Source: Nitrososphaerales archaeon (lineage in GTDB: Archaea; Thermoproteota; Nitrososphaeria; Nitrososphaerales; JACAEJ01). From it: a stretch of DNA of 42,297 bases. Shown in pieces: positions 10,050-19,085 of the stretch (position 1 is its first letter; every line of letters starts with the position of its first letter). The notes under the pieces were generated by a model. It was not told the DNA's origin. It made no database searches and saw only the letters and a list, made by a program, of their open reading frames with translations. Location: positions 1-42,297 of the forward strand of contig JACAEJ010000059.1 in assembly GCA_013388925.1 (NCBI GenBank), given 5' to 3'. Position numbers and translations under genes: made by a program.

Positions 10050-11456
10050 TCATTTTTTCTTCCATCTGACACCTTCTTCTGTATCTTCAAGAATTATACC
10101 AAACCCTTTTAATCTCTTCCTTATTTCATCAGCAGTCCTCCAGTCTTTCTTTATCCTCGCTCTCTCCCTTTCGTCTATCAACATTATCAACTTCTCTGGT
10201 AACTCTTCTTCCTTCTCTTCCTTTTGAAGGATGCCTAATACTCCGCCTAACTCCTTAAAAGTAGATACAAGTCTGTCTGCCAATCTGTCATTGATACTCC
10301 TTTGCTTGTTCAGCAACTTGTTCACATCAGTAGCCAAACCGTATAGATGAGTCAGCGCCAAAGGCGTGTTAAAGTCGTCATCCATAGCCTCTTCAAACTC
10401 TTTCTTACTTTTCTCTATCCTTCTTTCTAAATCATCTTCTTCCTCTGTAAATCTTGTAGACCTCTTTTTTACCCTTCTAACTTTGTCAAGGGTAGCATCG
10501 AGAGACTCTAAGCTATTTATGGTCTGCTTCAGCCTTTTTTCATAAAAATCGATGGGGCTACGGTAATGAGTTGACGAGAAGAACAACCTTAAGGTTTCTG
10601 CATCATGGTTATTTAGGGCATCTTGGATCATAATGAAATTTCCCAAGGATTTTGCCATCTTCCTACCCTTAACCTTTAGGAAGCCTGTATGGAGCCAATA
10701 CTTCACCATCGGTTTCTTCCCTGAAATGGACTCCATCTGAGCTATCTCTGCTTCATGGTGAGGAAATACCAAGTCAATCCCCCCTCCATGGATATCGTAC
10801 TGCTGACCTAGATACTTCTCGGCTATAGCAGTATCCTCTATGTGCCATCCTGGCCTACCTTCTCCCCAAGGAGAGCCCCAGGAAGGCTCCCTCTCTCTCC
10901 TTCTCTTCCAAAGGGAGAAGTCTTGTATAGTCCTCTTATGGGGATCGGGCTCTATTCTATGCTTCTTTAGCTCTTCAGGGTTTTGGTGTGACAACTTACC
11001 ATAATCTTCGAATTTGGATACGTCGAAGTAGATCCCTGTTTCGACAGAATAAGCAAAACCCTTCTCCAACAGTCTCCTGATTTGATCAATGATTTCGGAT
11101 ATGTGATCCGATGCACGGGCATAAAAACTGATGGAATTTATTCCTAGAGATTTCATGTCTTTAAAGAAAGATTCTTCGAGCTCTTTGGCCAGATCTAGAG
11201 GGTCCATCCTTTTTTCATTTGCCCTTTTTATAATCTTGTCATCGATGTCGGTTATGTTCATCAAGTAGAACAGATCGTACCCTCTGTAGCGAAGCCACCT
11301 CGCTATTACATCATAGGCAACGTATGTCCTTGCATGGCCAAGATGGGACAAATCGTAAACTGTCGGTCCACATACGAACATCTTTACTTTCTTTCCATCA
11401 ATGGGTTTGAAATCTTCCTTCTTTCTTTTTAATGTATTATAGACCCTTAAGCCCAT
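10050..11456 (-). CDS. cysS: cysteinyl-tRNA synthetase
   Basis: MFVCGPTVYDLSHLGHARTYVAYD, HHEAEIAQMES, KMAKSLGNF (KMSKS-like). Confidence 0.97.
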   Translation of the reverse strand: MGLRVYNTLKRKKEDFKPIDGKKVKMFVCGPTVYDLSHLGHARTYVAYDVIARWLRYRGYDLFYLMNITDIDDKIIKRANEKRMDPLDLAKELEESFFKDMKSLGINSISFYARASDHISEIIDQIRRLLEKGFAYSVETGIYFDVSKFEDYGKLSHQNPEELKKHRIEPDPHKRTIQDFSLWKRRREREPSWGSPWGEGRPGWHIEDTAIAEKYLGQQYDIHGGGIDLVFPHHEAEIAQMESISGKKPMVKYWLHTGFLKVKGRKMAKSLGNFIMIQDALNNHDAETLRLFFSSTHYRSPIDFYEKRLKQTINSLESLDATLDKVRRVKKRSTRFTEEEDDLERRIEKSKKEFEEAMDDDFNTPLALTHLYGLATDVNKLLNKQRSINDRLADRLVSTFKELGGVLGILQKEEKEEELPEKLIMLIDERERARIKKDWRTADEIRKRLKGFGIILEDTEEGVRWKKK

Positions 11457-11527
11457 CTCTTCTCACAGACCTGTGGTGAACTTTGTGCTGTGGTCTAATT
11501 GCAAACAATCCTTAAATAATCTTTTTG

Positions 11528-11630
11528 AGCCGAGGAGGGGAATTTCAGATTTGTTCTCATTTGAACCCCTATAACCCGCTTACCATCAGATTCTGCAGGC
11601 GGGTACGTAACCAGACTCCGTCACCTCGGC
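11528..11630 (-). tRNA. tRNA-Cys(GCA) with two introns: 12 nt at 37/38 (11581-11592) and 18 nt in the T-loop at 59/60 (11542-11559)
   Basis: Acceptor GCCGAGG/CCTCGGC, U73, D-arm ACG-GAGTCTGGTTA-CGT, anticodon arm CCCGC-CTGCAG[AATCTGATGGTA]A-GCGGG, T-arm AGGGG-TTCAAA[TGAGAACAAATCTGAAAT]T-CCCCT. The T-loop intron folds as a BHB: GGGG-TTCA-bulge AA^T ... TGAA-bulge AT^T-CCCC. Spliced length 73 nt. Confidence 0.92.
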
Positions 11631-11690
11631 TCAGTATGTTTCTCTTTCTTATTTCTTAAAGATAACGATTCTGATCAAGAAAGGCTAATA

Positions 11691-12536
11691 ATGGACTCTG
11701 CCATCGTTCTTGCAATGATAAGAGAGATCGTTCTTTTGGGTAGTGGTGGTGGGAGAGTAGTTACGATAAGGCAGGAGAGGAGAACCGGAGGGCTTGCCCT
11801 TATTATAGACAAGATGATATTTGTAATGGACCCCGGTCCTGGCTCCATATTCTTCTTCAACCAGATGGGTCTAAACCCCTTCTTGGTAAAAGGCGTGTTA
11901 ATCTCCCATAGGCACCCAGACCACTACAGTGACGCAGAGATCTACATAGAAGCAGCAACGAGAGGCGCTAGTATGAAGAGAGGGCTGTTGGCTGGAGCTA
12001 GGAGCGTATTGGAGACCGTGGAGGGTATGGGCTATCCCGCCATATCAGACTATCATAAGCGCTTGCCTGAGTTGGTCGCACCGATGTCCTCTGGCGATAG
12101 CATAGTCTATGATGGCATCAAGATCAATGCCCTTAAATCGTTTCATAGCGACCCCTATGCCATAGGCTTTAGGCTAGACGATGGCAAGCACTCTATATCA
12201 TACTTCTCAGATACGAAGTTTAGTGAAGAGATCGCAAGGGGTGCGGAGTGTCCAGATCTCTTGATCCTGAGCGTTTTAAGACCCGGCAACTTGAAGTTTC
12301 CCGGTCATCTATGCACAGATGATGCAATAAGGGTGATAGGGCTCATATCGCCAAGAAGGGTTCTGATCACTCATTTCGGTTCAAGAATGATAAAGGCATC
12401 CCCAGAGAAGGAGGCTGAGAGGATAGAAAAGAGCACAGGTATAAGCACTATAGCAGCCACCGATGGGATGAAGATAAAACTCTCAGGAGCCTTTACCCCA
12501 TTGGATCTTTACACGGGAGGCAAGGGAGAGCCTTGA
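11691..12536 (+). CDS. metallo-beta-lactamase fold metal-dependent hydrolase
   Basis: LISHRHPDHYSDAEIYIEAAT (HxHxDH-like variant), ISYFSDTKF, LITHFGSRM. Confidence 0.82.
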   Translation: MDSAIVLAMIREIVLLGSGGGRVVTIRQERRTGGLALIIDKMIFVMDPGPGSIFFFNQMGLNPFLVKGVLISHRHPDHYSDAEIYIEAATRGASMKRGLLAGARSVLETVEGMGYPAISDYHKRLPELVAPMSSGDSIVYDGIKINALKSFHSDPYAIGFRLDDGKHSISYFSDTKFSEEIARGAECPDLLILSVLRPGNLKFPGHLCTDDAIRVIGLISPRRVLITHFGSRMIKASPEKEAERIEKSTGISTIAATDGMKIKLSGAFTPLDLYTGGKGEP

Positions 12537-12583
12537 CATGGTCTTTACGTAAGGCAACTTATTTATATTCGTAGTTGGATAAT

Positions 12584-12601
12584 TAACTCATAACGGAGTT
12601 A
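12584..12601 (+). promoter_or_regulatory. inverted repeat TAACTC-ataacg-GAGTTA upstream of COG0523 GTPase
   Basis: Perfect 6-bp arms 7 bp upstream of the ATG and downstream of a TATA-like cttatttatat. Confidence 0.4.
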
Positions 12602-12607
12602 TTCACG

Positions 12608-13204
12608 ATGCAGTTCCTTATCATTTCGGGATTCTTTGGATCTGGAAAGACAACTTTGATCCTGGAACTGGCTAGAGAGCTTGTTGTAAAGCGTGGGAAG
12701 AAGATTGGCATAATAGTCAACGACATAGGAGAGGTCGGCATAGACGACAAAGTCATGAAGTCCTATGGCTTAAATGTGAAGGAGATGTTTGGCGGTTGCA
12801 TATGTTGTGAAATGGCTGTAAACCTGCCCACGACCCTCAAAACCCTCAGAGACGCCTACAACCCAGATATAGTGATCCTGGAACCGTCAGGGATTGCTGA
12901 TGCATCCAACGTGAACAAGGTTCTAAAATCCATAGAAAATTTGGAAATCGATGTCTTGCCAGTCGTCTCCCTCTTTGATGCCACCCAATTCGACCTGTTG
13001 ATAGAATCCCTCCCCTTCATAATAGCCCAGGTAAAGAGTGCAGACATAGTGTTGATAAACAAGATCGATACTGTTTTAGATCCATACTATATGAAAAGGC
13101 TGGAGGAGGAGATTCACAAGGTGAACAAAGGCGCAAATGTGATACACATATCGGCATTGCACAAGTTAAACATCGATAAATTAATCAAGAATCTATTGGG
13201 GTGA
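12608..13204 (+). CDS. COG0523/CobW-HypB family metallochaperone GTPase
   Basis: Walker A GFFGSGKTT, GGCICC metal-binding motif, DIVLINKID G4 motif. Confidence 0.92.
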   Translation: MQFLIISGFFGSGKTTLILELARELVVKRGKKIGIIVNDIGEVGIDDKVMKSYGLNVKEMFGGCICCEMAVNLPTTLKTLRDAYNPDIVILEPSGIADASNVNKVLKSIENLEIDVLPVVSLFDATQFDLLIESLPFIIAQVKSADIVLINKIDTVLDPYYMKRLEEEIHKVNKGANVIHISALHKLNIDKLIKNLLG

Positions 13205-13617
13205 TGAAAATCCTCGATCTGCCCTCGATATTTGCTGCTGAGATGAATCTCGAATTCTCTGAAGCCAGAACTATAGGAGAAATTAGGGAATTCTTTCATG
13301 AATTCCTTGTGCAACTCTTCGAAGTGAGTAGTGTCGATAATAGACTTGTAGGTCACATTAAGGTCTATTCCGAGGGACAGAATGGTACATCTATTCGTGC
13401 AAATCTTACTGGCAGTATCAGAAATTTGATGGTGATTGCCAATGGGGATGGAGAAGAAAGGGGGTTAAGGGTCTGGATCAATGTGATAACCCACATGGTA
13501 AAAGAGGAGGAATTGGTGGGACGTGTTACCAATGCTATTAGGAAATTTACTGCAAACCAAAAAGAAATCGTCAAGAGCTTTAGCTTGAGTCTCTCTAACA
13601 CTCATAGAAATAAATAA
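13201..13617 (+). CDS. uncharacterized 138-aa protein, translationally coupled to COG0523 GTPase
   Basis: 4-bp overlap (GTGATGA) with the GTPase gene; no family recognised. Confidence 0.75.
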   Translation: MMKILDLPSIFAAEMNLEFSEARTIGEIREFFHEFLVQLFEVSSVDNRLVGHIKVYSEGQNGTSIRANLTGSIRNLMVIANGDGEERGLRVWINVITHMVKEEELVGRVTNAIRKFTANQKEIVKSFSLSLSNTHRNK

Positions 13618-13644
13618 AGTGAGTTAGCTTTCTAACCATTATGT

Positions 13645-13983
13645 CTATTCTGACTCTATTTCAGTAGCAGTGCCTGTTGCAGAGATTACTACAACCCCCT
13701 CAAAGACCTCAGAGGTTTCTATATCGAGGCCTATGATGGCGTTTGCCCCCATTCTTGTCGCTTTGTCTTTTGCTCTTTCTATGGCTTCGATCCTTGCCTT
13801 TTCGAGCTCTGAAATGAAGACAGAGATTTCTCCTCCAAAAATGGACTGTATCCCTGCGACGAACTTTCCACCCACTCCTCTCGTCCTAGGAGTCAAGCCT
13901 GTAATAACTCCCAAGACTTTCTTTATACGGTAACCTGGCACGTTAGGAGTTGTGACTATTATGAAATCCTCTCTACGACTCAT
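13645..13983 (-). CDS. YbjQ/UPF0145 family protein
   Basis: FIIVTTPNVPGYRIKKVLGVITG...ARIEAIERAKDKATRMGANAIIGLDIETSEV...VVISATGTATEIE. Confidence 0.92.
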   Translation of the reverse strand: MSRREDFIIVTTPNVPGYRIKKVLGVITGLTPRTRGVGGKFVAGIQSIFGGEISVFISELEKARIEAIERAKDKATRMGANAIIGLDIETSEVFEGVVVISATGTATEIESE

Positions 13984-14061
13984 TTCCCCATCCTTTTTGA
14001 GCTAGGCCTTTATTATATAAAGATTTCACATCAGGATGTAACGGCAAGATTATTTCTTAAG

Positions 14062-14147
14062 AGCCCCGGGCGGGTCTCGATCCCGCGACCTACTGCTTAC
14101 AAGGCAATCGCTTTTGGAAAAAATTCTTCCAGCTGAGCTACCGGGGC
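14062..14147 (-). tRNA. tRNA-Thr(TGT) with 13-nt intron in the D-arm, about position 22/23 (14113-14125)
   Basis: GCCCCGG-TA-GCTC-AGCTGGAA-G[AATTTTTTCCAAA]AGC-G-ATTGC-CTTGTAA-GCAGT-AGGTC-GCGGG-ATCGAGA-CCCGC-CCGGGGC; TGGA/TCCA 4-bp helix with 3-nt bulges AG^A and AA^A; spliced length 73. Confidence 0.9.
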
Positions 14148-14250
14148 TGATTGGAGGCTAGACAGCTATGCTTATTTGTTTTTCCTAGGCTCCATTTTAT
14201 CGGCGCAACATATTTACACCTTAAGGGTCAGTATATATTTGAAAGCATCC

Positions 14251-14634
14251 TTGATCCCCGAACCAGATTACGCGAATCTATATGCTCAATATGGCCATTA
14301 TGGCAAGAAACTGGAGAAGGCCCTAAGGCTTGTGATGAGCAGGGGGGTGAAACTCCACAGATTCTCACCCAGTCAACGTGAAATATGGACCGTTGTTGGA
14401 AGAGAGGGTGATCAATTGGTTGATGAGTCCCAGCCCTACTGCTCTTGTAGGCACTTCTACTACCGAGTGTTCGGCGGCAAGGACGATCTATGCTACCATC
14501 TGCTGGGGTTGAGAATAGCTAAGCAGATCAATAAATACGATACCGTCGAATTTATTGATCTTGAATATCTGCCCTTCCTCGAACTTCTTTTGAAGGACAT
14601 GGTAAATTTGGGCAAGGAAAGAAATTCACGCTGA
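14251..14634 (+). CDS. SWIM zinc-finger domain protein
   Basis: CSCRHFYYRVFGGKDDLCYH (CxC...CxH SWIM motif); TTG at 14251 lies downstream of TATA-like gtatatatt, though the ORF is open from 14176. Confidence 0.75.
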   Translation: MIPEPDYANLYAQYGHYGKKLEKALRLVMSRGVKLHRFSPSQREIWTVVGREGDQLVDESQPYCSCRHFYYRVFGGKDDLCYHLLGLRIAKQINKYDTVEFIDLEYLPFLELLLKDMVNLGKERNSR

Positions 14635-14688
14635 ATTCCTCATATTTAGCATCTAATATGGCCAAAATCTCTTCTGAAGTTGTGTTTT

Positions 14689-15006
14689 TTATAGCTTGAC
14701 TACAATGTCATCTCCAAGGACTACTACATCGTAGGTTAGCAAAGGCTTCTTAGCTGGGGGTTTTATCGCGCTTCCGTCCTTTACGTTGAAGACGGAGAAG
14801 TGGCAAGGGCAAGTCACTCTATCTCCTCTAAGGGTACCTTCGGACAGTAGGCAACCCACATGGGTGCACTTGTCTCCTACCGCGTAGAACTTACCCTCTA
14901 GGTTGGCGATAAGAATCTCCTTGTCTTCAACCTTTACGCCCACCATGTGCCCTTGTGGGATGCTCTTGATCGAAGTTATCTTTACGAAATCAGCCATAGG
15001 CTCCAC
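14689..15006 (-). CDS. Rieske-type [2Fe-2S] ferredoxin
   Basis: CTHVGCLLSEGTLRGDRVTCPCHFSVFN. Confidence 0.93.
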   Translation of the reverse strand: MEPMADFVKITSIKSIPQGHMVGVKVEDKEILIANLEGKFYAVGDKCTHVGCLLSEGTLRGDRVTCPCHFSVFNVKDGSAIKPPAKKPLLTYDVVVLGDDIVVKL

Positions 15007-15039
15007 AAAAATGAGCTCATGAACCGTTCAAATAAACCT

Positions 15040-16503
15040 TTAGATTTTAACATCCACTTTTGACGATTTCCTCAGGCGCTTCCCATACTCTACCAAACTG
15101 TAAAGGGCCCTCGCAGCTCTTTCTGGCATAGAGTATGAAGGCATGCCGCTCTTCTCGAACCTGGCCCTGAATTCCTCTGCCATCTCTGTCCCGCCCATGA
15201 CACAAACAACTACGGGCTTCTCTCTCCTTCCTGCTACATCAGAGACCTTCTCTATCACATCGTCCAAGATAGAGGGGGTCTGAGGCAGAGTTATAACAAG
15301 AACCCCATCAACATCTTTGTCATCAAGCAGTATCTCGAGAGCTTTTACATACATGTCACTCGTTGCCAGTGCTGTAAGGTCTACTGGATTTGAATTAGCC
15401 ATTATGGGAAGGAACTCTCCCTTCTTCTTCAAGGTCTCGAACTTGTTAATGGCGTCTTCTGAGAGCTTTGCAACTGAAAGGCCCGACTCCTCACACGTAT
15501 CGGTAGCCACGATGCCCGGCCCCCCACCATTGGTCAGTACGGCTACTTTGTTGCCACGAGCAGGCGGTTGTAGGCTTAAAGCTCTACCCATATCAAAGAA
15601 CTCCTCCAAATTCATCGACCTTACTATCCCACTTTGCTTGAAGACCGTGCCGTAAATCTGGTCTATGCCACTCAAGGCAGCAGTGTGAGAGGCAACGGCC
15701 CTCGCTCCAGCACCGCTCCTACCTGCTTTCAGGGCGACTATGGGCTTGAGATTTGTGACCTCTTTTGCGGCCTCGAAGAAGTCCCTCCCCTTGCCTATGC
15801 CTTCTATGTACAAAAGGATGACCCCCGTCTTCTTGTCCTCTGCAAAATATCGTAAGAGCTCGTGCTCATCTACATCGACTCTGTTACCAAGGCTTACGAA
15901 GCATCTGACCCCCATACCATGGCCAGCCATATAGTCGAGTGCTGCAGCCCCAAAGGCGCCGCTCTGGCTTATAAGCACGATAGATCCTGGAAAGGGCCTT
16001 GGTGTTGCTATGACCTCTCTCCCACTCGATAGTCTTTTGATTTCTGGTAAGAAGAGGGTGTCCATGCCCGTATATGAATCATAGATGCCTAGGCAGTTTG
16101 GACCTATTATTCTTATTCCCGACCTTAAGCCTATCTTCTTCACGTCCTCTTCAAGCTTTACATTCCCTACCTCGCTGAACCCAGAAGATATTATTATGGC
16201 CGCCTTGACACCGACATTTTCTGCCTCCTCCATAACGCCGAGGACTGCTTGGGCGGGTATAGCTATTATGATCATCTCAACCTTTTTCATTATGCTCTTT
16301 AGGGATGGATAACACCTGACACCAAGGACCCTGGAGTGCTTTGGATTGACCGGATAAATATCGCCATTGAACGCCCACCTTTCTTTATTCGCCAGAAGGT
16401 TATGAAGGACTACATAGCCCACCTTTGTTATGGTCGGAGAGGCACCTATCACAGCCACTGATGATGGTTCGAAGAAAAGTCTTATTTGCTCTGAATCTGT
16501 CAA
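15040..16503 (-). CDS. acetate/acyl-CoA synthetase (ADP-forming), alpha subunit
   Basis: CoA-binding domain SVAVIGASPTITKVGYVVLHNL, GPNCLGIYD, VALKAGRSGAGARAVASHTAALSG; beta (ATP-grasp) subunit not adjacent. Confidence 0.92.
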   Translation of the reverse strand: MTDSEQIRLFFEPSSVAVIGASPTITKVGYVVLHNLLANKERWAFNGDIYPVNPKHSRVLGVRCYPSLKSIMKKVEMIIIAIPAQAVLGVMEEAENVGVKAAIIISSGFSEVGNVKLEEDVKKIGLRSGIRIIGPNCLGIYDSYTGMDTLFLPEIKRLSSGREVIATPRPFPGSIVLISQSGAFGAAALDYMAGHGMGVRCFVSLGNRVDVDEHELLRYFAEDKKTGVILLYIEGIGKGRDFFEAAKEVTNLKPIVALKAGRSGAGARAVASHTAALSGIDQIYGTVFKQSGIVRSMNLEEFFDMGRALSLQPPARGNKVAVLTNGGGPGIVATDTCEESGLSVAKLSEDAINKFETLKKKGEFLPIMANSNPVDLTALATSDMYVKALEILLDDKDVDGVLVITLPQTPSILDDVIEKVSDVAGRREKPVVVCVMGGTEMAEEFRARFEKSGMPSYSMPERAARALYSLVEYGKRLRKSSKVDVKI

Positions 16504-16630
16504 ATCGATCTACTCCTGAAGGTCTAAGGGGCGTCACCTTATAAAGTTGAATTATCCTTCCATAGAATCCTTTACAAAATTTGGCGCATAGTTTTTATAT
16601 CTTTTCAGGAATACTCAATTGAGTGTTTGA

Positions 16631-19036
16631 ATGCCAAGTGAGCTATCTTTTGAAAGGTTAAGGTTGGAATGCGACCCTGCTTCGGTTCGCTGTGAAACCA
16701 CAGAAGATATGACCCCGCTTACAGGGATTGTTGGCCAAAAGAGAGCTGTAAGGGCCCTAAAGTTTGGCTTGGAAATCAAAGATCGTGGTTTCAACATATA
16801 CGTCTCTGGTTTCCCGGGTACCGGCAGGACTACAGTAGTTAAAGACTTTCTAGAAGAAAAGGCGAAGGGCGAGCCTATCCCCCACGACTGGTGTTACGTA
16901 AACAACTTCCACGATCCATACCAACCGAAGGGTCTGAAGCTTCCTTCAGGAAAGGGGAAGGAGTTCAGGGAGGACATGAAGAACTTTGTAGAGAACGCCA
17001 GAAGAGCAACTCTCAGGGCCTTTGAGAGCGAAGACTATGCCAAGAAGAGAGAGGAGACTATAAAGAGTATCAAAGAGGAGGGGAGCAGGCTTATGATCGA
17101 GCTGAACGTGAAGGCCCAACGAGAAGGATTTTTCCTCCAGAGCACTCCTATGGGCCTTTTTGTCATCCCCATAATAAAGGACAAACCATTGAGCGAACAG
17201 GAGTTCATGGCTCTGAGCCCTCAGTTGAGGGAGGAGATTCAGAAGAGGAGGGAGGGGCTAGACGCAGAACTAAGGAACGCTATGAGGCAACACAGGGAGA
17301 TAGACAAAAAGCTCAATGAGGAGATTCAGAAACTGGACAGAGAGGTTATTTTGTACGCTATAGGCCAATTAGTTGCCGATCTAAAGACCAAGTATAAGGG
17401 CTTCTTGGAGATCGCAACCTACTTGGAAGATATTCAGGATGACATCTTAAAGAACATAGCCCTCTTCAGAGGTGAACAAGAGGCCAGGCCTAGTGCTCCT
17501 TTCCCCCTACAATGGGCGGAGGAACCCTCCTTCAGGAAGTATGAGGTGAACCTAATAGTGGATAACTCCAGCCTCAATGGAGCGCCTGTAATTATCGAAC
17601 TGAACCCGACCCATCAGAACCTCTTCGGCAGAATAGAGAAAGAGGCTCGGTTCGGCGCCTTGACTACGGACTTCACTATGATAAAGAGCGGCTCTCTACA
17701 CAAGGCCAACGGTGGCTATCTCGTGATTCCCATTGAGGACTTACTTCAGAACCCCTTCTCTTATGACAGTCTGAAGAGGTCAATCAAGAACGAGCAGATA
17801 GCAATAGAAGAAATAGGAGAAAGAATGGGCTTCGTTGCGGTCAAGAGTCTGAAGCCCGAACCCATTCCTTTGAAGGTTAAGATTGTCCTTATAGGATCTC
17901 CTATACTCTATCAATACCTTTATTCCCTTGATATGGAGTTCAACGAACTTTTCAAAGTAAAGGCTGATTTTGATACAACTATGGATAGAACAGAAGAGAA
18001 CATGCAGTCCTACGCCTCCTTTATATGCACTCTCTGCCAAAAAGAGGGTCTGAAACATCTCGAATCCTCGGCCGTAGCCAAGATAGTAGAGCATGGATCA
18101 AGGCTTGCAGAAGACCAAAAGAAGTTGTCAACAAGATTCGCCGAGATAGCCAACATAATTCGAGAGGCCAGCTTCTATGCCTCCCAAGAAGGAAGTAGAT
18201 ATGTGACCGCTAATCATGTCAAAAAAACTATCGAAGAAAAAATCTACCGCTCAAACCTTATTCAAGAAAAGATTCGAGATATGATCGAGAGAAACATCCT
18301 ACTTATAAGCACCACCGGAGAGGCCGTAGGACAGGTGAACAGTCTTTCGGTCATAAGCTTGGGAGACCTCACTTTTGGAGTCCCTTCTCGTGTTACAGTG
18401 AGCATAGGCTTAGGCAGGGAGGGAATCGTCGACATTCAGCGTGAAGCCCAACTGGGAGGGCGGATCCACACCAAAGGAGTTATGATCCTTGGCGGTTACT
18501 TGGCAGAAAAGTACGCACACGACAAGCCCCTCACTCTTTCGGCCCGCCTCGTCTTCGAACAGAGCTACGACATAGTAGAGGGAGACAGTGCCTCTAGCAC
18601 AGAGCTTTACGCCATCCTCTCTAGCCTCTCAGGCTTTCCAATAAAGCAGAGCATAGCCGTAACGGGCTCAGTAAATCAGAAGGGCGAGGTTCAGGCCATA
18701 GGTGGTGTGAACGAGAAGATAGAGGGTTTCTTTGAGGTCTGCAAAGCCAAAGTTTTCACCGGGCAACAGGGTGTCATCATACCCGAGAGCAACGTGCAAA
18801 ACCTGATGCTGAAGGAAGAGATCATAGAAGCAGTCAAGGGTGGGAGTTTTCATATATATCCTGTAAGGACCATAGACCAAGGGATTGAAATCCTGACAGG
18901 AGCCAAAGCTGGTTCGAGACGGATGGACGGGACCTTTGAGAAGGGTAGCATAAACGATAGGGTTGATATGAGCCTGAAGAATATGGTGGATAGGTTAAAG
19001 GAGTTCCCAGAGTTCCTCGTAGGGAAGGGCAAATAG
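16631..19036 (+). CDS. Lon-like ATP-dependent protease (AAA_32 / S16; LonC/YcbZ type)
   Basis: GIVGQKRAVRALKFGLEIKDRGFNIYVSGFPGTGRTT; S16 domain with VEGDSASSTELYAILSSLSGFPIKQSIAVTGSVNQKGEVQAIGGVNEKIEGFF. Confidence 0.95.
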   Translation: MPSELSFERLRLECDPASVRCETTEDMTPLTGIVGQKRAVRALKFGLEIKDRGFNIYVSGFPGTGRTTVVKDFLEEKAKGEPIPHDWCYVNNFHDPYQPKGLKLPSGKGKEFREDMKNFVENARRATLRAFESEDYAKKREETIKSIKEEGSRLMIELNVKAQREGFFLQSTPMGLFVIPIIKDKPLSEQEFMALSPQLREEIQKRREGLDAELRNAMRQHREIDKKLNEEIQKLDREVILYAIGQLVADLKTKYKGFLEIATYLEDIQDDILKNIALFRGEQEARPSAPFPLQWAEEPSFRKYEVNLIVDNSSLNGAPVIIELNPTHQNLFGRIEKEARFGALTTDFTMIKSGSLHKANGGYLVIPIEDLLQNPFSYDSLKRSIKNEQIAIEEIGERMGFVAVKSLKPEPIPLKVKIVLIGSPILYQYLYSLDMEFNELFKVKADFDTTMDRTEENMQSYASFICTLCQKEGLKHLESSAVAKIVEHGSRLAEDQKKLSTRFAEIANIIREASFYASQEGSRYVTANHVKKTIEEKIYRSNLIQEKIRDMIERNILLISTTGEAVGQVNSLSVISLGDLTFGVPSRVTVSIGLGREGIVDIQREAQLGGRIHTKGVMILGGYLAEKYAHDKPLTLSARLVFEQSYDIVEGDSASSTELYAILSSLSGFPIKQSIAVTGSVNQKGEVQAIGGVNEKIEGFFEVCKAKVFTGQQGVIIPESNVQNLMLKEEIIEAVKGGSFHIYPVRTIDQGIEILTGAKAGSRRMDGTFEKGSINDRVDMSLKNMVDRLKEFPEFLVGKGK

Positions 19037-19085
19037 AAGTATCGATCAATAATGTGCCAAAAAGCTACTGAGGGGATCTCTTCAC

